A DNA stretch of 64,000 nucleotides, taken from the NCBI GenBank assembly GCA_016271365.2, contig CM028129.1:849222501-849286500 (forward strand). The letters run 5' to 3'. Position 1 is the stretch's first letter; the number at the start of each line of letters is the position of its first letter. The stretch comes from Neoceratodus forsteri (Eukaryota > Chordata > Ceratodontiformes > Ceratodontidae). This document shows, one piece after another, positions 57,550 through 64,000 of this stretch. Position numbers and translations under genes: made by a program. The notes below the pieces were generated by a model, which made no database searches, was not told where the DNA came from, and was given only the letters and a program-made list of their open reading frames with translations.

Positions 57550-58799
57550 AGTACCTCTGTGCACACATCCGCTCCAGTGGCCCTGGAGGATGCTACCCAT
57601 GGGCAGTCAGTGGTGGTGCCCAGCCAAGCCCTGCCCATGTCACAACCTGCCAGGGTGCATTCACTGCCCGTGGATGCACTGGGACAGGCTGCTACATCCC
57701 CTGCTCATTGGTGATGCCACCATGATGTATCACCCACCAATGACATGGGGGCCTACCTTGACTTCCTATGGGTGACTGTGGAGGGGCAGGAGGCCCTCCA
57801 TGCAGAGTTCTGGAGCCACAGGGCTGTGATGGTCCAGGAGCATGAGTCCACTATGTGGCATGCACAGATGCTGACAGAGACATGCATCATGTAGGTGGGC
57901 ATGACCACAGCTCTGGAGTGGATTGCAGCAGCTGTGGAGGCAGTGGCTGCATCCACAACATGCCGTGGACATTGTGCATCCAGTCGGATGCCCAGGAGCA
58001 TGTCCCATATACCCTGGCAGCGGAGCCAGGTGAACCCCCTGCTGCTGACTCCATTGCCACTAGCCTCCACACCCATGGTCCATGGCTCAGACAGTGCCCA
58101 TGGGATGGCCACTCCACTGGGCACCTGTTCACGGTCTCGGTGTAGCACCCCTGCAGGGTCACAGGGAACACCCCTTTGGCCAGTGGTGGCACTCCTGCCA
58201 CCACCAGCCATGGCAGAGGCCACCCCGTGTCCATGGCAGCTGGGGGGGCCACCCTGTGATGCCCATGTCCCTGAGCCTGTGGTGGTGGGATGGCTCACCC
58301 ATGTGTACTGGACACCCTGCAGGTGGTGCCAGTGGTGGTGTGTGTGGCTGTCACCTGCCCCACAGCCATCCTGGCACCACTCTGTGCTACCTGTGCAGGA
58401 TGTCCTGTGTGTCTGTGTGCACCACTGTTGTGCCATGTGTCATGGGAATGATGAATGTGTTCCGGTGCCTGCAGTGCCTGTGGTAGGCTGCAGTGCACAC
58501 TGACCCATGACGTCTGCACATGGCCTTGGTGGTGCTTGGTTGGTGCATGCCTGGTGTGTGTGTGTGTCTCCCACCATGTGTGTGTGCCTGTGTGCCACTG
58601 AGCAGTGTCCGGTGTCCACTGTGCCCATGACATGCAGTCCCTACACTGTGGTGCACACATCTGCATGCATACATACCTGCATATTCAAATATGTGGCCCA
58701 AAATGTTCATCCACCACACCCATGCGGTAGTCCCATGCTCTCTCCACCAGCCTTGGATCTCTCTGACCCTGCCCGGCTTCACCTCCCTGGCCCTCAGGG

Positions 58800-60080
58800 G
58801 TTGCTCTGTCTTCCCTTCCCCCACCCCTCCCCTCCTCCCAGAACTGTCACCCTCACCAGCCTCGACAGGTATCCCACAGTCTAGGGTCATGTTGTGTAGC
58901 ATACAACAGGCCAGGAATATGCCACAGGCTTTCTCAGGGCTATACTGTAGGGCACCAACTGACCAACACAGGCACCAGAACTGCATCTTCTACATGCTGA
59001 AGACACGCTCTATGATGGCGCATGTCGCAATGTGTGCCTCATTGTAGCATTCCTCTGCCACTGTTCTGGGTCGTCAGAAGGGGTGAGGAGCCAGGGCCTC
59101 AGTTGATATGTGGCATCTCCTGTGGGGGTAGACATGTGTTCGTTAGTACATTGGGTTACACTGTGGCATGTGCCCTGTCCTCATCCCTGCCCTCAGTGGT
59201 ATGTGCACCTGTCCTGCTCTACTGCTCTTGCATCCCCATACCTGGCAGTCTTGCATCCCTACTACAGCTGCACCTGCATGCTCCCATCTGTCGTGTGGTG
59301 CATGGTGCTTGTGTGCCAGCCTGTGTCTGCCTTTGTACCCTTGCGCACCCCTGCTGTCCCAGGGCCCATGCACCTGCATCACACTGCCCACGGCCCTCCC
59401 CATGTGTCCTGGCCTTGGTGCCCTCCTGTGCTGTTGGTGCCCTGTCACATGTACCTATCAGATTGCCTCTCGGTATGTCCCCATCCTTGAACCTCATGCA
59501 GAGTGCTGACTGGTGCCATATGTAGGCATCGTGTGTGCTCCTGGGTGTGTGGTGCAGACATTGGTGATGCACCCTGTGACATCGCACACCACCTGGCAAT
59601 TCACAGAATGGTACCCCTTCTGGTTGATGTATGTGATGGCATCATTGCCAGGTGGTGTGTGGATTGCCACATGGGTGCAATCAATGGCCCCTATGACACC
59701 TGGCATGCATGACACCCTGTGGAATCCCTGCATGGCTTCTGTCCACTCTGCTCTGCGTTTTGGGGAAATGGATGTATTCCGAATCATGCAGTAGCAGTGT
59801 AGTGAGGAACTATGTGAGAAGGCGGGATGTAGAGGCCTGTGATATGCCAGTGGTGTCCCCAGTAGGTCTCTGGAAGGTTCCTGTGGTGAGCAAGCACATG
59901 ACCGTTGTCACCTTGGTCTCCACCGAGATGGCGTGACCTCTTGCAGTGGGTGCCTGCATCTCATCATGGCACAGCTCACAGAGCTGCCTCAGCATGGCCC
60001 TGTTGAGGTGGTATCACACTACTGTCTCCACCTCTGTGAGCTGCCTGAAGGACAGCCGGGTATGATACTGCCATGGGGCT
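58800..60080 (-). pseudogene. Harbinger (HARBI1-like) DDE transposase remnant
   Basis: First exon, 60,080-59,455: RLSFRQLTEVETV, MLRQLCELCHDEM, TTGTFQRPTGDTTGISQAST and then VIGAIDCTHVAI, holding the first catalytic Asp (59,680-59,682), and INQKGYHSVNCQVVCDVTG. After a frameshift, STHDAYIW holds the second Asp (59,528-59,530) and FKDGDIPRGNLIG follows. A probable intron runs 59,454-59,120 (minus-strand gtacat...cccccacag). Second exon from 59,119: GDATYQLRPWLLTP, EECYNEAHIATCAIIERVF (third acidic residue region) and LQYSPEKACGIFLACCMLHN. Frame breaks and a stop inactivate it. Confidence 0.85.
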
Positions 60081-60210
60081 GGCCACCTATGGTGCTTTGC
60101 AGTGCCCTGCCTTCTCCTCCTCATTTGTGCACCTGCTATGGTGACTACTACTGGGTTCATTTGGGTTGTCTGTGTGGCCCTCTGGCTTGGTGTGCTGCCT
60201 GACTTGCTGG

Positions 60211-60226
60211 CTGTCTGTCTGTGTGT

Positions 60227-60257
<31 letters not shown>

Positions 60258-60258
60258 C
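60211..60258. repeat. (CT)n/(TG)n simple repeat
   Basis: ctgtctgtctgtgtgtctct then CT units just upstream of the transposase first exon. Confidence 0.9.
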
Positions 60259-60598
60259 CCCTCTGGCTCCGGCAGTGTGCTGCTGCGGCTGTTCCATTCA
60301 TGACCTGCAGGTGGGCTAGACATAAGTCTCCTTCTTTTCTACTTATCTTTCTATGGCTCATCTTGGCTTTGTGCTGAAGTTGCCCCATAGATGCACCATG
60401 GATGTGCACTGTGAATCGAGTTGTGCTGGGTATGCATGGGTACACCCCCTGTATGTGTGCTGCATGTCATTACATTGTGCTTATGATGCATGTCGTTTGG
60501 CACAGGGTATCTCGGCAGGGCTGGCACATTGACCCTGTTTCTGAATCAGCTTATGGCACGTTTCTGGCTTGCGTCAGTGCATCTGAGTTGCGCTGTGT

Positions 60599-60622
60599 GC
60601 ATCTCTTTTGTAAATCCTGCCC
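60599..60622 (-). repeat. Harbinger right terminal inverted repeat
   Basis: Read outward-in on the minus strand: gggcaggatttacaaaagag, like the gggcctaatttacaaagg end at 29,523. It lies exactly against the inner boundary of the right inverted arm (ata follows). The matching left terminus was not found. Confidence 0.6.
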
Positions 60623-61223
60623 ATAGGATAAAGTTCGACTGCCTACAAGGAAAGACTGCGAAAGACTGTACCACTATATCTATTTAATTTAAGGTATGTG
60701 TGTTATACAAACATGTAAACAAAGTGGCAAATAATATTTTAAATAAAATAGAATCTATACTGAGTGTCCTCAGTGTTGGGTGTTTAACTTTGTATCGTGA
60801 AGGTATATGGGAGGTTCATAAAACATTAAACTTAAGCCGAAGTAACTGCTGCATAACTTTAATTTAATTCATTTTACATATACTGTATAATGCTTTTACA
60901 TAAAATACTTCTGATCATGTAAGACCAGAAGAATGCAAAACATGAATCAGTGGCTCTAGGCATCTGCCACATAGTGGCATGAATTAAAATTACATGAAAA
61001 AATTGTTGAAAAATGTCAAATAGAAATGATGTTAGAATGTATAATCATATAATAAAATACTTTATATATGTTTAGAAATAGATCCTTCCCCTGAAGAAGC
61101 CTATTAAGGTGAAATGTTGGGTTATAAGGATCTTATTGAAAGAAAAAATAAGAAAAACAAAAGAAACAATTTTTGGAACTTTTACCAGTGGTGGCTGGCT
61201 ATTCCTTTTCATTTACCCACTGT
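60623..61223 (-). repeat. Right arm of the large inverted repeat
   Basis: Inverted counterpart of 51,818-52,424. Contains cctgaagaagcctatta and ggtgaaatgttggg, a motif style common in vertebrate repeat families. Divergence between arms looks moderate, so they are not recently gene-converted. Confidence 0.85.
60964..60977 (-). promoter_or_regulatory. CTCF-like core motif, reverse
   Basis: The minus strand reads ccactatgtggcag, 13 of 14 consensus positions; the altered base is in the invariant AG. It is the inverted-arm counterpart of 52,063-52,076, giving a convergent pair. Confidence 0.35.
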
Positions 61224-61919
61224 GTAGGGAGAAAGCCATTGGTGCTGTAAGTGTGAGTGATATGAGAGCTTCCTGTAAGTGCTACTTCCTCTCCTTTATT
61301 TAACAAACTCTGGTCAGAGCCACTATGGCTGCTTAGACATTAACTTGATCAGGGTGTTTCATAGCCTTAAACATAAAGATGAATTGCTGTAGTCATCTCT
61401 GTGTTTAAATATAATATTTGCTAAAGGTAGATCATTTATCTGGTTGATCCTGTGTTTCCCATGTGTTTAAATGCAAGTGGTGAGTGCATGTTATACTATA
61501 TTTGGAAGGAGAGGGTGCACCACACCAAGGCCTTTGAGTAATGGTAGAAGGAATGGTGCAGGAAGGAGAGGTATGTCTACACTGCGGATTGAAGGCCAAC
61601 TTGGAAGGATTAGAACTTATACTGAGGTGATGGCCTGCTTTCTTCCAGGAGGCAAACACAGTCCTCGGTGGATGATTCAAATGTTACTTCTATGGACAAT
61701 TAATGTAGCTGAGGTGGGGTGATGGAAGAAATATGGGATGCAGAGAGTGGGCTACCACAAGCTGAGATAGAGAGTAGGGAGATCCCAAGGGGAGACAGTA
61801 CCGCCAGGATGCAAGTTATTCAAGGAAGGAGGGGGTTAGCAAGGAAAAGGGAGAAAAGAGCAGTCAAATGAGAAAGGTGTGGAAGGGGAAACAGTTGGAA
61901 AAAGGAGAAAACAACAAGA
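61224..61919. other. Unassigned sequence
   Basis: No gene recognised. 61,730-61,920 is purine-rich and may be the decayed continuation of the CR1 fragment to its right. Confidence 0.4.
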
Positions 61920-62340
61920 AAAGAGGTGAGGGCTGTTAAAATGGTGCAAGGTCTGCATCAGAAGCCCGATCAGTAGAGACTGAAAGAGTTCAACATGTAC
62001 ACCCTGGAGGACAGGAGGGAGAGTAGGGCTATTATAGAGACTTTCAAAATACCTCCTGGGGGTTAATAAGGTACTGTAGGGAGACATGTTTCAGAGAAAA
62101 AGGTGCTGTAGAACAAGGGGTCTTGATATGAAGCTTGAAAGAGGTAGATGTGAGGAAGTACTTCTTCAAAGAAAGGTTGGTGGATTCCTGGAAGAGCCTT
62201 CCATGGCAGGCAGTGGGGGTGAAACCAATGGTGGATTTCAAAAGTGCCTAGGAAAGACACAAAGGAATCCTAGGAGGAAGGAGTTGGGTGGAAGAGACAG
62301 TGCTATAGGGCAAGTTTGGTATGTGATGCTTGGCCAGCTG
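61920..62340 (+). mobile_element. CR1 3'-end fragment
   Basis: Plus-strand translation gives RAVKMVQGLHQKP, then FNMYTLEDRRES, RTRGLDMKLERGRCEEVLLQ and a decayed WNSLP-like region, the last domain of CR1 ORF2. It lacks the 3' tail seen in CR1-1/2/3. The gypsy element begins just after it. Confidence 0.7.
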
Positions 62341-62347
62341 GTTATGA

Positions 62348-64000
62348 TTGTTCTGTGATATTTGTGGGCCAATAGACTTGATCCGGGAAGACTGGGAAGG
62401 CATGCATGCCACCCAGGGAACTCCCATAGTGGATTACGTCCTTAGGTTTAGGGAAAGGCTGAAGGAGCTTATGGGGACAGCCCAGAGCAACCTGGCAGCT
62501 GCCCAACAGAAACAGAAAGTGTGGTATGACTGCAGAGCCAGAGCTCACTCGTACATAGTGGGTCAGGAAGTCATGGTCCTTATTCCAGTCCAGAAACACA
62601 AGCTGCAGGCTGAGTGGGCAGGACCGTAAAAAGTGGTTAGAAAGGTAAATTATATGAACTATATCATAGAGTTACCTGACAGAAGACAGACAGAAAGAAT
62701 GTACCATGTCAACATGATGAAGCCATATGCTAATAGGGCTGACATGGCATTTGTAGTATGTAGTCCTGGGGAGGGGATGGATGAAGGAGACCCCCTTCTG
62801 GGCTTGATGGAAGAAAGCAAGTGGGAGTCCTCTGTGAAGACAGTTAAATTGTCTTGCCAGCTGGCCCCAGACAAGATCCAGGAAGTAAGGGAGGTTTTAT
62901 CAGACTTTGCCACACTGTTTAGTGCCAAGCCTGGACTAACCTCCTTAGCGATGCAGGATGTGGAGACAGAGACACAGATGCCCATATGGTGGACAGCATA
63001 TTGGATGTCAGAGGCTGTCCAAAAGGACATTAGAGGGAAGTGGAGGAGATGCTGGATTTAGGGGTAATCCAGAGATCTCACAGCCCCTGGGCCTCACCCA
63101 TAGTCCTTGTGCCCAGGCCAGATGGCTCTACTCATTTCTGTGTGGACTATAATGGACTGAATGCAGTCACAAAGTCAGACACCCACCCAATTCCCCAGAT
63201 GGATGAACTCCTGGACAAGTTGAGAGGGGCTACATACCTTACGACTATTGACCTGACAAAGGGGTATTGGCAGGTTGAGTTAATTGACAGAGCTAGGGAG
63301 AGGTCAGCCTTCATCACTCTGATAGGCTTATTTGAATTTCAAGTAATGCCTTCCAGATTGAAGAATACCCCGGCCACTTTCCAAAGGTTGGTGAACCAGG
63401 TGTTAAATGGTGCTGAGGAGTACGCCGTGACATACTTGGATGACATTGCCATCTTTAGTGCCAGCTGGGAGGAACACCTGTCCCACCTTAGGGAAGTGCT
63501 GGGCAGGATACAGAGGGCCGGGCTCACTGTCAAAACTGAGAAGTGCCAGGTGGCCATGGCTGAAGTGGCATACCTCAGGCATGTTGTAGGCTGGGGACAG
63601 CTCCGTCCTAACCAAGTAAAAATAGAGGTGATCAAGGCATGGGCCAGACCAGAAATGCAGAAGCAGGTCAGGAGCTTCTAGGGACAGCAGGGTACTATAG
63701 TAAATTTGTACCCACTTACAGTGCCCTGGCTGCTCCCCTATCTGACCTGGTAAAGAAAAAGATGCCTTAGAAAATTACCTGGAAACCAGCCTGTGAAAAA
63801 GCCTTTACCCGACTGAAGGAGGCACTGTGTAGTGCTACTGTGTTGACAAGTCCTGACTATAGCAGACCTTTTATAGTCCAGACTGATGCCTCAGACATGG
63901 GTATTGGGGCAGTACTGTGTCAGACATCTAACCAAGGGAAAGATCACCTTGTAGTGTACCTGAGTAAAACGTTACTTCCCAGGGAGCAGACTTACTCTAC
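62348..64000 (+). mobile_element. Ty3/gypsy LTR retrotransposon, internal part, runs off the window
   Basis: Only the pol interior is present. No LTR, gag, protease or primer-binding site is visible in the window. The left edge near 62,348 falls within integrase, so the copy is 5'-truncated or joined to CR1 sequence by rearrangement. The right side continues past 64,000 in RNase H. Confidence 0.85.
62348..64000 (+). pseudogene. Gypsy pol: integrase C-terminus, RT, RNase H
   Basis: 62,348-62,740 is the integrase C-terminal region (AQQKQKVWYDCRARAHSYIV, GQEVMVLIPVQKHKLQAEWA, YHVNMMKPYANRA) with one in-frame stop at about 62,627. It runs through a linker (APDKIQEVREVLSDFATLF) into RT from 63,040 after a frameshift: LGVIQRSHSPWASPIVLVPR, FCVDYNGLN, TTIDLTKGYWQVEL, TFQRLVNQVL and the intact catalytic YLDD (63,433-63,444). 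After a stop at 63,681 come GTAGYYSKFVPTYSALAAPL and RNase H QTDASDMGIGAVL. Integrase before RT is the reverse of ordinary gypsy order. Confidence 0.85.

Larger units (their letters stand above)
53397..60622. mobile_element. Decayed autonomous PIF/Harbinger element
   Basis: The right end is the terminus at 60,599-60,622. The left end was not found, and 53,397 is only where the characteristic TG/CA-rich composition starts. It carries the standard two Harbinger genes, a Myb/SANT-like protein on + and a DDE transposase on -, diverging as separate units. A tRNA-SINE sits at 55,175-55,607. 53,600-56,260 is otherwise non-coding TG/CA-rich sequence. 57,730-58,270 on + still translates to plausible Myb-protein C-terminal sequence (VEGQEALHAEFW). 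Abundant TG/CA suggests CpG decay of a methylated element. Confidence 0.75.

Noticed and set aside
57753..58436. 227-residue open frame on the - strand
   Set aside because: His/Gly/Trp-rich low-complexity translation of TG/CA-rich DNA, antisense to probable Myb-protein sequence.
51818..61223. Polinton/Maverick element with 600-bp TIRs
   Set aside because: No polymerase B, integrase, capsid or ATPase sequence lies between the arms, and the length is too short.
1..64000. CRISPR arrays, operons, prokaryotic promoters
   Set aside because: The repeat content is entirely of eukaryotic transposon type. The only regular repeat array (about 308-bp period) has units far too long for CRISPR.

Overview
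The window looks like repeat-saturated nuclear DNA from a large-genome, non-mammalian vertebrate. I favour an amphibian or lungfish-like animal, but that is inference from the transposon mix: CR1 and L2-group LINEs, Tx1-type L1s, PIF/Harbinger elements, a Ty3/gypsy element and tRNA-derived SINEs. No bacterial features are present and I find no convincing intact host gene. Every coding stretch I recognise belongs to a transposable element, and nearly all are broken by stops and frameshifts.

Layout. 1-6,040: a CR1/L2-group LINE (called P1) split by a minus-strand, 5'-truncated Tx1-type L1 (L1-C) with matching 15-bp target duplications. 6,050-9,620: simple repeat, unassigned sequence and a diverged tandem array of about 308 bp period. 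9,625-11,870: minus-strand LINE P4. 13,094-13,788: short TIR element flanked by TA. 14,624-18,757: long-inverted-repeat Harbinger-like element interrupted by a CR1 LINE (CR1-1). 20,636-22,900: minus-strand L2. 24,165-24,472: foldback element. 24,965-27,061: LINE P2. 27,125-29,523: old CR1 pieces, a tRNA-SINE and a Harbinger-like MITE.

29,524-43,119 is the structural centrepiece. A Tx1-type L1 (L1-A) is interrupted by CR1-2, which is itself interrupted by a full-length 7.1-kb L1 (L1-B) with perfect 13-bp target duplications. L1-A also carries a separate hAT-like MITE. 44,466-50,790: LINE P3 split by a 3.3-kb CR1 (CR1-3) that keeps an esterase remnant, endonuclease and reverse transcriptase. 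51,818-61,223: two roughly 600-bp inverted arms, each with a CTCF-like motif, enclose a decayed two-gene Harbinger element (Myb-like protein on +, DDE transposase on -) and a tRNA-SINE. 61,920-62,340: CR1 3' end. 62,348-64,000: gypsy pol whose integrase C-terminus lies upstream of reverse transcriptase, running off the window.

The nesting gives a relative history. P1 predates L1-C. L1-A predates CR1-2, which predates L1-B. The long-TIR element predates CR1-1, and P3 predates CR1-3. The tRNA-SINE at 55.2 kb shares its 3' tail with the P1 LINE, which suggests that P1 machinery mobilised it.
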